A stretch of 64,000 nucleotides of DNA from the NCBI GenBank assembly GCA_035041965.1, contig JAPYMA010000287.1, forward strand, positions 62,001-126,000, in the 5' to 3' direction. Shown here in pieces: positions 37,301-50,881 of the stretch. The DNA is from Anisakis pegreffii (taxonomy: Eukaryota; Nematoda; Chromadorea; Rhabditida; Anisakidae). Under the pieces are notes generated by a model. That model saw only the letters and a program-made list of their open reading frames with translations, was not told where the DNA came from and made no database searches. The first letter of the stretch is position 1; every line of letters begins with the position of its first letter. The position numbers and the translations under genes were made by a program.

Positions 37301-40300
37301 TTTTGAAAAATGTATGATGACACAGATTCTTTTAGCGCCTTAATGGTACATATTGCACATTCACTTAGATTTGGGCAATTAGCGTCATTAGAATAATTGA
37401 TTCGATGAGTAGGTTCATTTGGAACAGTAGCATGTTTCGATTGAACAAGTTTATCGCTGACGATATCATATTGTTTGCATGCTTCATAAATCAGAGTCTA
37501 TTTGATGGATGGATTGGTCTCCCTCCTCTTCTTTTTTGTTGAAGTCGTTTCCCAGATAATAGAGGCAATCGCAATGATGCATCCAAACTAACAGCTGGTG
37601 TATGAAATTTGAGCGTGTGGAAGGAAGGAATGGGCAAATGGACCAGTTGAATGGGCTAATTGAATCAACAAAAGAGAGATATTGCTGGCGATATAATGTT
37701 TGGTATATTTGTTTTATTGGGAAATTGGATGAAGAATGATTATTGCCTCGTTCAGATTACATATCTATTCGGATTATACGTTTATTCAGCAGAATGTATA
37801 TTGACATGTTTTGAATGATTGATTGAATTGCCATTATTCATTTTAGAACAAACAAATTCAACAGTTTACGTGCTTCTTGACTCTGCGCAAATACACTCAT
37901 TCACCTGTTACCTACTGTTGACTTACCAATTTGTTGTTGAGTCATTGTGTGCTTGGAATGCATTTTCAACATTTTCTGTATAGTGAATTTGTTGGGGATT
38001 TACTGTCTATTGGATCTCAAGATCAACTCTATGTTTGGGGATACATAATGATTATGTTCTTACTGAGAGAAAATAAATTTCCGAGAAATAGACATAATTA
38101 TGGAGAATGTGGAAGAGATCGGATTTCTGAAAACTCTGAATTAAATGTTGATTACGCATGCGTCATGAAAAATGACCCAACATGGAATATAAAGCAAGTT
38201 TGTCATGAAATCATATCTCAATCTTTTATTGAGTTATTCATTAGCTTGGATTTTGACGCTATCAAGCATATACCAGGTAACAATATCGATCACAATGTAA
38301 CTGAAATAGGTGAATGAATGTAATGAAGGACGAGACTTTGATCTGAATATTCGCTGAATGGATGTCACATTTGTCATCTGTATGTAAATACATTTGACAC
38401 ACAACATTACTCGTTTTCGGTAATGAAGCGAACGAACTTAAGTTGCGAAGTGAAAATAACGTGAACGGTTCGTAGACAAACACGCAATTCGAATAGTGCA
38501 CACACACTTGTGAAAGGTGAAGTAGATCGCCAAGTGTACTTCACGGCATCGGTGACATGTTTGAACGACGGATTAACCTGCAGTAGGCCTTTAGCATCAT
38601 CGCGTCAACTTATCCTCACACACAATGACAGCCACTTCCGTATTTGCAAACCCTCTTATCTCACTTGTTTTGTTGGCTTATTGCGCATATCCCAACACAA
38701 CAACAAATGCATCGAAAAGGGCTTTCGTAACGCTGTGAATTTCTTTTGTACAGATCGGCATTCGACATAACCATACTTTTTGCAATGAAATGATCGCATT
38801 TTTATGTGGGAGCTGAACATATCCGAGGTTTTTCACTGAATCAGATGCAATATCCTGAATGAGAAGTATGAAATTTGATTGCTTTCAACGAGCAGCGATT
38901 CTAGTACTTCCTTCTATGTTTCGGTCACCGCAGAAGATAATCGTGTGAAGTTAACGCTCCATTTGCCTTTCTGAATGCACCAAATTGGGCATTATTTTTT
39001 TGTGTTTATTGATCAACATGATATCTTTCAGTCTGCTACCATATTTGAATGCTTTGTCTGGGAACAAACTGCCGATCGCTACGTGCTCCAAATACAAAAA
39101 TCTATTTCTATGATGCCATTACATCAAATTTCACGAATAAGCACCCGAACGAGACTCAAATTCTTTTATTTAATCATGTGTTTATGTGCAATTGACAGAT
39201 GAAATTTAGTTTTCACGATCCTTTTTCACCTAAAATTCGCGCTGAGATCCATTCAAAATACAAAAATATCATTTTGTTGTCTTACTTGATTAAACGACAA
39301 CAGTTTTCTCAGTTCCGCGTAGCATATCATTGATTCTTAGCTTCCGAACAATGAGATGGAATTTGTAAACAGAGTGTTCTGGATTTGATGATATTCGGGT
39401 ATAGGTAAGCGAATTTGAAAATTGCATCAAACTATCGCTATTGCTGCCCCAGATAGGCATTTGAGCATATGATTGGATTGACAATTCAGTATTGTCGTTG
39501 TTGTTGTTGTTCAATTATGATCATGATCAATTTCCGTTGGAAGTCAAATGAAAGTCATCATCTGTCAGAATCGCAAAGCCGTCATCTCAAGAATACGAAA
39601 CTTTTCAATTACCAAAATGATTTTCTTATCGAAACACTCAATCAGCAGTATCTATTTCCTGATTTTATTTGATTGAAGATCGATGTCGTGCATTATTCCT
39701 GTCATGCAAACAGTGGTTTTATACGAGCAGTTTGTGAGTGTAAAGATGTCTATTTAAGAAGCGTGAACAATGTAATGCTGATGGCGTTTAACATAAAACT
39801 GTCACAAACAATACGAAATAATGAATGGTATTGTACGCAAGTAAAACATACAAATACACTTCGGCAATTCAACAATGAATTATAGCATTTAGGTCACTTA
39901 CAAATGTGACATTTGCAACGGTTATACTCAATTGTAAATATATGAGAATGTATTATGTTGTTCTTGAATGACATTCAATCAAGTATATTGGTAGGATACA
40001 CATTCTTGTGGCGATATTTTATCCCCTTAATGATATTTCAAATAATCAATCTTCTTCCTAATTTGTCGACATTGCGGTATCGTTATGCAAACTGGGGACT
40101 GATTTCTTAATTGATGCAAATTAATAAATACTGGGAAATGATCATCGAACAGAACAAATTTCATTGAAACAGCCACCTTATCTGCTCTCAGACCACACGG
40201 TGGTCAATCCAATGGCAATGTTCATTGTTGTGGTTGCGATTCCATTGATATCATTTTATTACTGTACCGATCATCATTTACTGATGATTGTTACATGTGA

Positions 40301-43300
40301 TAATATCACAGTGAATGGAAACGTTGAAGTGCAAGCAGTATTCTACGCAAGCAAAATCATGTACGAATCTTCCTCACATGAAGTATCTCATTGATTAAAA
40401 TCCTAATTAGCTTGATTTAGCAGCAAAAATGTTTTACGTTAGTAGCACTTTCTTTCATTGCCTTCATTATGTTCTAATCATCCCAATCATCTAAATCACT
40501 CTCATTCCAAATTGTTTACAGTAACTCCTCATTATTATTTCACTCACTCATTACATCATACGTCTCATCGAGTCACCGTATTCCAATCAGATTTTCTTAA
40601 TATGACATTTGGACGCATCATTTCGATGACGATGCCACCTCTGAGTGATGTTCAGGTATTGAAGACAGTTCTAAACGTCAATAAAGATTTGCACATCATC
40701 ATTTGATTGGCACATATCGATGATACACACATCAAACGCGATTATGAATATGAAACCAATCAAATCTGTGTGATTAGTTGACGATATTCACCTTGATATT
40801 GCGTTGACGGATCGAGCAAGAAGGACATTCATTCGTTTCAATGCAACACACTCGATTGTACTCATTCACCTACACCGTACTCTAATTTGCATATGATCGC
40901 TTTCAATATCAACAAGTAATTGCATATGCAAATCGCTGACTAATCACAAATCACCCTTTGCAAATCACCTACAATTCACAAAATCATTCACAAAAAGTAC
41001 TTATCTCATTATTCAGAGTCAAAATGAATTCATACCTCAGAATGTGGATAAAAATGAGCCGAGCGCCAGCAATTCTCAAAATTTTGCGGATTAATTTCAT
41101 AACATCAGGAATTTCCTTATTGTGATAACTTATGGTGCACCGTTTTGATTTATGAGGTGTTCACAATAATCAGTCACCTCATTTATCTTCCTTTATGTTC
41201 TTCATCTCACTCACATTCAAATCCAATTCCTAGCCAACAAAATGATGCAGATAGGCACAGCAGAAAAAATTCTGTTCATCTAGGTCCAATTTTTTGCCTA
41301 TTTATCATTTTTGAGCATCCAGTCGTTCCTGGTGTTTCTCCGCTAGCTTTGTCCCTTTCCTGTTTCCTACTCACTATCAGATGAAGCAAGCATGATCAAA
41401 TCAAAAGCACCTAAACATGTAAATAATACTTGTGAACAGTACCGTTTTTGTTAATGTTCGTTCTATGGAAGCGAATGAATCATTTCATTAAGAGCTATCC
41501 TCTTCATCAATGTCCACAAGTATTCTGAAGATGAACGAAAGTAATTATGGGATTTATGAGTTGTGATTTGTCAATGATAACTTAACTCATTACGGGGATA
41601 AGTGACACGGTGATGATGGTGGCGATAGTGGGAATTAGTCGTCGGAGTGTAGCACTCATTAATTTGTTGATTCAGCAATAATCATTCAACATGAATGGAT
41701 AATATACGGATTTGATCTGTGTTGCAGTAACGAATGTGAGAGAGTTGTATGAAATGTGCATGCATCTAGTTTAAGCTGACGATCATTACTGCTAAGCAAT
41801 TTGCATAAGTAAATAAATCTAGTTTCTAATCGTGTAATTGCGCGTTCTACGATGAAAACCTTTCTCGTAATCGACACTCTTTCAGCGTTATATAGCATGA
41901 TGCATTCATGGAATGCTACATTAAAATCCACATGGAATTTGCATTAGTATTCGATTGTTTCATTGTTCGTCGAGTTGTCGCATTCAATAGATTACATAAG
42001 CGCATTCTAATATACTTTGGATATCATTTACTAGGCATACAGATTTTTGATATCCGGATATGACTATGCATTTGACCGGGATCCTTTTCGAGAGTCACGA
42101 TCCGATTAATCGTACAATTTTCCTAACAATAAGTAGTGTTATCCTCTGAAAGAAAGAAATTGTTTTCGCATGATAAGTCTCCAAATTCTCATTGAGTGTT
42201 GATGATTTGTTGCCTTATCAGCCGGTTCATCATCATGAAAGATTCATCGTGGTTGGTTGATTGAATGTTTATAATCATGTTGCGCTTACGCAATGCATAC
42301 GGTTCATGTTGACATCGTGTCTGATCCAATATGCAAATTATGGTCTGCTGTCTCAAGGTAGAGAGGAGGCTAGGGCAATTATGAATAGCTATAGAACAGG
42401 CAGCGCAGTATTTCCGCTCAATTTGTTTTGCTCTTTATAATCTATCGATAATTGAAGCAAAACAACATGATTGACTGACCTGTGCATTCAATATCACACA
42501 CCATATTGATTGCATAATAACGGGATTTAAGCTTTCTCAGGGTGTGAAAATCTCATACAATTACCATATGACTGAAATAGATGAACGAATGAATGAAAGA
42601 TTTCTGAGACTTGCCAGAGCACAATGATCGATAGCTCAATCGTGGACCTTCCAGTTCCGTAAATCTAACAATGGGCAAGTGTCGGAAATTTTTGGAAATC
42701 ATCGAATGAAACAGAGTGCTAGGTCTGCCGAGATGTATGCTGATAAAGCACTATGGTCGACCCAACTGTTTGAATGACGGAAACGTTTCGACGCCGGGAT
42801 ATTGACTTTGTGTTCGAATTAACTTTCAACTGAGAGATATTCTCCGATCAGACATTTGGGATGCGCGAAGCAGGTAGATTCAGTCGTGCTTCCATTGTCA
42901 CATCAACACAATCTAAATTTCTGCTTTATTTCGAAGCATCTTCAGTTAATTCTATTCGAACGTGTCACTTGATCCGAAAGGAATTTGATCTATGGCACAC
43001 GGAATACGATCACCATTTGTGTTTGCGTTATTCGGCTGGTTGAATAAGGTATTCATTTCGAGGGTGCGTGCACATCAGAAGTAATTATCGCAAAGGTTGC
43101 CGTCCATTGTCTTTTGTCTTTAGGAAGAACTGAAGGTGAAAAGATGTACTTTAACTGAGGGCAGTTGACAAGTTTTGTTTGTATTCCATTATTTGATACT
43201 GCTCACTCTGAGATGGATTATTGTCCTATGATGAGGTGACATATTTGTGCAGAATGACACTAGACAGCGGCGCTTTAGCTTTCTCGTGTGCTTTTGTGCA

Positions 43301-46300
43301 GTGTTCCATTCAGATGACAATTCTTAATAGTAGGGTTTGCTAATCACACATTAATTTGGACATAGGGCATCATTTCCTATCCTACTGTTTATCTTTTATA
43401 TATTATCCGAATAAAGTCAACTCATTAGAAAGGGTCAGTCATCACAACTGGAATCGAATATGGGATAGCTTGTACGTAACACTTGTTGATTCAGCTGACC
43501 AGTAATGTCAAGCACAAGACTGTCAAAACATTGGATCGTAATATCATCTGATTAAGTGTTTCTCACCCCCAGTCAAAAAAAAAACTGGTCTAATAGTGAA
43601 AAATTTATTGAAAGAAACAGATTAGAATTTGGTCAAGTGAGCAATCTTTATTCCAAAATTCTCTTGAAATAACCAACATAAATATATCAACTTCTAAGCA
43701 GCACATGTTGCCTAATATTTTGTCTAAATTGTGCATCCTTTAGCCGATTCCTTGGCATTACAATTCTCCCAAAAAAGTACTGTTGGTATTTGTTTTCGTT
43801 GAAATTTTCCGATCCATCAAAACTTTTTTCGAATCTAAACCAATAAACATATGCGAAATTAATCCATTTGTTCGTATTAGTGACCTTTATCGGGAACGAT
43901 GAATATCAATAATGAATATGGAATTGATGCCGCATATAAATGTCACAAAACAAAATTGATATTTATATTTACAATTACGCGACCAATTAAGTAATGTTTG
44001 TGTATGCATTTGGCCTTACATGAACGCAAAGTTTTTGTTTCATACGAACAATCGGTTCTGCTGAAACCAATAAAACATGCGGCAACCTATAAAGGATACC
44101 GCTTAGATGGCGCGTCTCATCTGTTCTGTTCACACATATTATTCATACAAACATATTGAATCGTGGACATGAAAGAGCCGAAGATACGGAGATTAAAATA
44201 ATGATTTGTTATGATTGTAGTTGATTTCGGTATTGTTCTGCTGTTGTAAAATAAGTACAGCAATAATAACGCTAACGAATACATTTATCTGTGATTATCG
44301 TTATTGTTATTGTAATTATGATTATGAGCGTAGTTGATGCCGTATGGTTAAAGGCCAGTATGGCCTCTTATTACCGCAAAAAAGATTTTATCTGAGATAT
44401 ACACGAACACTGATGTTGATGAAATCTGATCGTTCTATTGAATAATCACTGAAATTTGAGCGATACGATAATTTTGAATGTTTCTATTTGAGTATGTACA
44501 TATGTGATTGTCATAGTCAACAGATGATTAGGACTTGTTAGTTACCTAATACCGAATTGTTGTTTGATATCGTAATAGGGAAGAGTAAACAAGAGATGTT
44601 TATGAAACGAGATGAACAATGCCTGAGAACGTTCGAATTGAACAGATGTTACGTGTTATCCAAACGAATTGTTGTCATCACAAAGACGGGAATCCAAATC
44701 GTCGGTATCACCTTAGAAAAGGATAATGAAGAGTTTTGCTAATGAACTGTTCGTTGATCACGTAATTATTGTTATTCTTTTGTGTCATTTCTATGGCACT
44801 TGCCTTTCATCTTTGAATCTATAAACAATAACTTTATTTGGATGTTATACATCAACAAAGAGTCACTTTCACATCTTAACAAATATTCATTCGTATCACT
44901 TTACTTCGTTCATTTTTCTTGGGATAGCACATGTGTTGTCGGTATCTTTTTATTGTTGTTTATGTAATTGCCTGTTATCATCTCACTGGACATGTCACAT
45001 CTGGTCATTCAATTCGAAGCTTTCTCGCTGTTAGCATCTCTTCTAAGTTTTTGTCTATCTTCGCAAGTTTTTGCGATATTTCGAACAGTTTGTAAGAGAC
45101 AATCAAATTCCGAACGTTTTGTTCATTACAAAAATCTGAAATAGTGCTTAAGATCGAGGAATGTTTTCACGAGATTAATTCATTGATCTCAAGAGCAAAC
45201 AATGTTTTTCACCGAAGCCATTTCCCAATATCAACTGCGGAAACAATTATCCATCAATCTGCTTAGCATCTAACTCGTGATTGAAATAAAATCGTAATTA
45301 AGAATATCGATGTAAGTTTAAATGAAATTATTATCGATAATTTCATTTTCACCATTGTTATTAGTGTTGCTGATAGATGATATTGCAATTATTATTGCTG
45401 TATTGAACGATCGCCTAAACGTGATAATGTAAGTGTGTGAAAGAGACACCTGGTTTTAGTAGGTTAGTTTGTTGGTGACGACGATTACGGTTCATTAGCG
45501 AAATTCAGTTAGTTGTTGTTGTGGAGTGTTGTTTTATATTCGCAAGGGCAAACCAACAATTAAGCAATTTATTTGAATGCAAGTGAAAAGGTGATTTAGC
45601 TAATTACAGGTGAATAGAGTAATAACTCAATTTAGATGTTAGTTGTGTGATGATCTATTAAGCCATTTGCATACACACATTAATTACAGTCGATAGTTTG
45701 CAGATGTTGTTAATGCATTTATTCAATTATCACATTTCATTCGTTGTATTTATTATTCATTCATTCTACTTTCTTTTGTTGACAATTATTGTTTACATTC
45801 ATCAAATTGCATCCAGTATTCTTCTCATTGAGCAGATAATTGAGCTGAAACTTGATGTTCATAGATACTTGAACGACTTTCAGCGAATTCATTCTGAACG
45901 ATTACTATAATCGAATGCATTTGATTCAGTCTGCCGGAAGTGACGACGTACTGCTGAGAATATTCGAAATTATATCACAGAAAGTGACTGAAATTGTTTT
46001 GAATTTTTTAAAGATCATATCGTGATATTTCAAAGTATTGAGCATCGGTCTGAAAATGAATTGCACGGTTCAGTATACAATTGTTGATTCCGTCAACTAG
46101 TGTCTATGTCATTGTTAGGAGCATTTCGTTCATGAGAATAAGTCGATACATTACTAGATACAAGAACAATTAAATACTTGATTCAAAGAATAATTCGACA
46201 GGTTAATGAATCCGAGAGAATGAATAAACTTGTCATTGTTTCAGTGTTGAAGGTTCTTCTTAGATTGATCATATTCGTTATATTTGTAAGATACGGTATG

Positions 46301-47376
46301 CGTTCGGGCACCGACCAATGTGCACTAATGAAAGGACACCATGCAATGTTCTGTTGTTAATTACGGCACACTGAATGAGTACTGTAATATCATCGTAACT
46401 CAGCTAATAGTGTCGTCTTTAGAAAATCAAGAATTCAGCAAGATGTGAACTCATCTGATTAATTGGATCAGTGCTTTGTCTTCTAATCAAAAACTAATTT
46501 AAGTCAAACGTTGCTTTTCGGCTCGATTCATTCACTTATTCATTCATTAACACTTTACGGTCACTGCATCAACAAGAGATCAGTGAAGTACATTGTGCGG
46601 TAAACTGCATTGTCATTCGTTTTTATCTTGCCATTTTGAAGTGTTAACTCGAGATAATCCACAAAAAATCGTACCGCTCTTGAAGATATCTTATAATTAA
46701 AGAAGCTTTCTGATCTTGTTGTTGTTATAAGTAAGAGATTTGGAATTGTCGACGCGTTCATGCATAAAATTGTCACCTTTTCATTGATTATTCACCCGCA
46801 CGGGCTCATTCAGAATTTTCTCTTATGTCAGCTGTAATTGATAGTCGGGTTTCTCGGATTACTTTTTCTTGTTCTGTTGTTCGTTGTAAGTGTTTAATGG
46901 ATCGACCTCTTTGTGTTATATGAATGACCTACTTATGTAAATACTACATGAAAGTAACGAGTATTATATACCGTGTCACTTCTCAACGAATTGTTAATCT
47001 CAACTAAACCAGTCAGCGTAGAGCTGAGACTTATGCGTTTATTTCAACGCTGTCGTAGCTAAAGCAATTCTCATTCCGGGGATTGTATTGAATGATTTCT
47101 AGAAGAAACTATTCATTGAGTTGTCTGTCATCTTTACATGAGCTAATCTTGTCGTAAGTGGCTGGTTTTCTAAAATCAGTAATGCAAAAAAATGAAATGT
47201 CAAACCTTGAGACTTAAAATATCTGGTATAAGAGCAATCGGTTTAGACTGTATTATTGATTGCTGTTTTCTTGGGCCTTGATCAGTGGGTATCGTTCTGA
47301 TCATATGAATAGAACTACAATGGAATCTAAGTATTATGGGAAGTAACAAAATCATTCTAAAATTCTCTAATTGCAG
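25395..47376. other. 22-kb stretch without a recognisable gene
   Basis: It is AT-rich, with many short simple runs (ATGAATGA-like, GATGATG around 32950-33050, GTGTGTG near 36140) and chance-length open frames. The longest are 30426-30926 (-, 166 codons, overlapped by another minus-strand frame to 31113), 37931-38317 (+, 128 codons) and 26269-26616 (+, 115 codons); none shows a known domain. The missing first exon of the ephrin gene, with its signal peptide, probably lies in this stretch, so part of it is likely an ephrin intron and regulatory DNA. I could have missed small exons here. Confidence 0.4.
37006..37040. repeat. 11-bp inverted repeat with a 13-nt loop
   Basis: TTCTTTCTTGG at 37006-37016 is complementary to 37030-37040. 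No gene overlaps it. Confidence 0.75.
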
Positions 47377-49603
47377 TTTCACTGATCGTACTCGCTTTCC
47401 ACCGAATGGTGAGATTGGATCGGGTGCACCGTACGTAGAGGTTGAACCAATGGACACAATGGACATCATCTGTCCGAAATATAAAAGTTGGGATTCTAAT
47501 GGTCAGCGCGAAAGGCTCATCATTTATCAGGTTTGCATCTTCTTGTAAACCCTGATCACTGAAATTCCTCACATCACGGAATCTTAATTTTCATACTCAT
47601 TCTCAGTATTTACTATTGACTATATCTGTCAACTGCAACACCTCGTGAAAGGTTACGTTATTATCATATAGACCACGGTTAGTCGTCATACGCTAAGCAA
47701 GATTTTCATCTGTGAATGCTGATCCATTATTTCATGACAATCGTATTTCAGGTGTCAGATTTATCGTTCATCAACTGCGAACTCGACAGTCGCTCGCAGG
47801 TTTTTCTCGTGTGTGATCAGCCACTTCGAAAACCCGCCTTATCACATCGAATCGTTTTTCGGCCGTTCTCGCCTCTACCGAACGGTTTCGAGTACCAACC
47901 TGGCCGATCGTATTATCTTATCAGTAAGATCTTCCGTATTCTTTACATTCCAAATGAATTATGTCATGAAAAATGCATGAGCATAACAACTCCCTCCGTT
48001 CTTGATCAATCTTCCCTTACAAAAAAATGATCCCATTCAAGAATTCTCTCCAAACGAACAATGTATTGATTCAAATTAATTATGTAATTGAAGGTACCTC
48101 AAATGGTTCGTTGCAAGGCATGAATAATACGCGACGTGGATTGTGTATGTCACATAATCTACGTTTACGTATCGATGTCTTACCTGTTAATGAAACAGCC
48201 ATACGGCTCTCATCTGATGAACTGAGTTCAAAAGGTAATTTCATATGCTGTTTATGAGTTTCATTCGTTTCTCTAAACACTTTTAATGTCTCTAGTAGTT
48301 TAATCATCAACAACTAATTGCGATTTTCATCCGCTCATATTTTGTTCAGAAATAAATCCCAAATTCCTGCTACCAAATGAGGAAGACGTAAAATCAGCCC
48401 GTAAACAACCGCTATCGGATCTTCATCAGCAACGGTCTCAGCCAAACGACCGATCGTCCGTTGAAATATCCAATGAGGTTTGTTCCTTTGTGTGATTCAA
48501 ATTAATTATGTAATTCACATCAAAACTGTAACATTGACCTATTTGGGGCTCTTTGTTAAAATTCAACTACATTCAAGCATTGAGTCATTCGAAAGCACAA
48601 AACTTATGTTAACATGAATCAGATATCATACCAAGCAATTAGAAAAAAAAGTGCGAAGTGTTTTGCGAAGAAAAGTGCAAAGTGATGCAAAAGTTTTCAG
48701 ATTCGAGCTGGAGTCCATGTTTTGAGAACAGAAATATTTTCGAAAGTTCATTCTCACCATATAATACCAACTCTAAGTTATTGTTATGGCAATAGTGATG
48801 GCAAGAAAAACGAGTGAATTGTTTTAGATTAATCCAGCAACAATGGATGAATCAGTGTTGTTCGCAGCCAAACATGGTATTGATTTGAATCGATTGGAAT
48901 ACGTAAGGCAATTGGCGAGGGACGGTGCTGAAGGGAATTTTCCATTCGAGCACTTCTCGCAAGAACAGTCTGGATCAGTGGATACTGATCAGGAGAAGCC
49001 TCATCTGAGGACACTGCTTGATGGTAGCAGTGGTATTGATGTGCTGAATTCATTGCCAATTCACGGCGCCAGTACATCAAATCGACAATCACAACGATGG
49101 ATATCGTCTGAGAATCAGAGGAGATATGGGAATGAAATGTTGATAAGACGAAATGATGCGGATACGGTGCTCTATTCGGAAGACGAGTCGTTACTGCGGA
49201 ACGATTTCGACGATGACCGCAAGGACTACCTTGTGGATGAGACATCCTGTAAGTGACCGAAATATACGCTTTATGATGCTTGATTTCTGCATTGTAGCAT
49301 GCCGCGAATGGAATTTTTGAACTTCTTGTGAGCACTGAGAATTTAGCGCTGCGCAATTCGGTATAGTCAGTGCGATACAAAATGCATGGATTGAAATCCG
49401 TTATGCTCATGTAAATTTTACGATCTTCTGAAATATGTTCTCTGATGTGTATTTTCGAGATGTATTCATGCTATCAGTTAATTTAAGTATTTGTTCCTAC
49501 AAATGATTATTTGATCGTTTCAGCCATCGGATCAGTTAACGCTCTATCGAAGGTGCTGATGTTAACGTTCTTCGTTGTGCAAATCTGTCGATTGGCATTA
49601 TGA
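47377..49603 (+). CDS. Ephrin, GPI-anchored Eph-receptor ligand (5' exon missing)
   Basis: Cell-surface ligand for the Eph receptor kinase, a family that guides cell and axon movement in nematode embryos. Exons are 47377-47530, 47752-47923, 48094-48234, 48350-48477, 48828-49248 and 49524-49603, all GT-AG with matching phases. They code for 364 visible residues. The first exon (signal peptide) was not found; the visible part starts with the third base of a codon. Ephrin-fold signatures are VEVEPMDTMDIICPKY, RERLIIYQV, FINCEL, VFLVCDQP, FRPFSPLPNGFEYQPGRSYYLI and GLCMSHNLRLRIDV. The four conserved Cys fall at visible residues 32, 60, 72 and 126. After the domain comes a linker of about 210 residues rich in Ser, Gln, Asp and Arg. 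The gene ends in a short hydrophobic tail, ALSKVLMLTFFVVQICRLAL, as expected for GPI attachment. Possible N-glycosylation sites are NGS, NNT and NET. Which C. elegans ephrin is the orthologue cannot be decided. Confidence 0.93.
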
Positions 49604-50873
49604 AAACATGGGAGCGTTTCGTACCGAAATAACTCTTCATCATTCGTCTACTCATAAATCCCGGCATATCTCTTCGAATGTGATTGTAGCCTTGCAATAT
49701 TTTTGAAATGAATTTTCATGCTTTTTCGTCGATTTCCTCTGTAATTAGTCAGCTTTTCTGCAAAATTATCACCTCATACCACAACGACCACATCTATTCC
49801 TTTTACATCATTCTTTTAGAAAATACATTGTTGTTCAATTCATAACCGATCCTAAGAGTTTCTTAGTTCGATATGATTTCTGAAAATGTGTAGCGATAAG
49901 CAATCATTAATGGATTGTTGTAGTTGCGTTGCCTTTGAGCCACAATTGTGAATTGCGTTGTTGTGTTGAGGACTAAATTAAAAGCTGAACTATGTGGAAA
50001 TTGTTTTCCATATTGGATAAAGCTGTTTGTACCGCTGGAAAGCTGATTTATGTTTTCTGTGATCTGATGCTGTTTCCGTAGAATCGCTTTGTTTCGTGGA
50101 TAATTTCGATTCTCACTCGGGTTGATATCGAAATAGTGCATCACTGTTTTACTGTTGCATTCTCGTTGTTCTATCAACCTATCATTGATAATTCTTTCGT
50201 GCACACCTGTTCTGCTTGGTCGTTTCTAATTCTCCCATTTCCCTGATTATTCATCTTTATCATTCATTGGTTTGGTTTGAATGCCCTCTCAAAAATATCA
50301 AATTCCTTTCAGTCTTGAACGAGTCACCTCGAGCAAAATTTTTCTCGCTGAGGGTTCTTTTCATCGAGGAATATTCACTCACCTGTACCTTCCTCTAGCC
50401 ATAACTTCTTTATTTCTTACTTTCAACCAGCATATTGTGTCGATTTATCAATAATTTTTTCAACGAAAATAATTACAATTGTAATATAAAATGTCAATGA
50501 AATTATCGCTATTATTGTTGTTATTCTTTGGTTTTGTTACGGTTGCTGAATGCTGGAAAATGACTGATTAAAATAACAACAGTAATATATTAATTTCTGA
50601 ACGGGTTATTTATTCGTTATTCGCTTGTTTCAATAATGTGTAATGAGGGTTCTGCTTATGGTCGTTTTGTTCAGTGCATTCTGAACGTTTTCAGTTCGTT
50701 GATGAGTTAACTGTAAAATATTTTTATGTTTTAAATTTGAGTATAAATTGCTCATTTGTTCAATATCATGAATTACAAATCCATTTATTGTTTGTTTCAT
50801 ATGCATAAATCATTTGTTCTATCAACTTCTGCTATGAACAGCAATCAACGAATGTCTTGTCACCGTTAATATG
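49604..50873. other. Ephrin 3' flank, no gene seen
   Basis: AT-rich sequence after the ephrin stop, probably including its 3' UTR. A 113-codon open frame on the minus strand (49863-50204) matches nothing I know and is of chance length. Confidence 0.4.
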
Positions 50874-50881
50874 CTCTAGAT

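Noticed and set aside
46202..46270. Signal-peptide-like frame MNKLVIVSVLKVLL... followed by GTAAGA, as ephrin exon 1
   Set aside because: The donor phase (0) does not match the phase 2 needed by the ephrin exon at 47377.
48829..49410. 193-codon open frame on the minus strand
   Set aside because: It is the opposite-strand shadow of the large ephrin linker exon, which joins in phase to ephrin exons on both sides.
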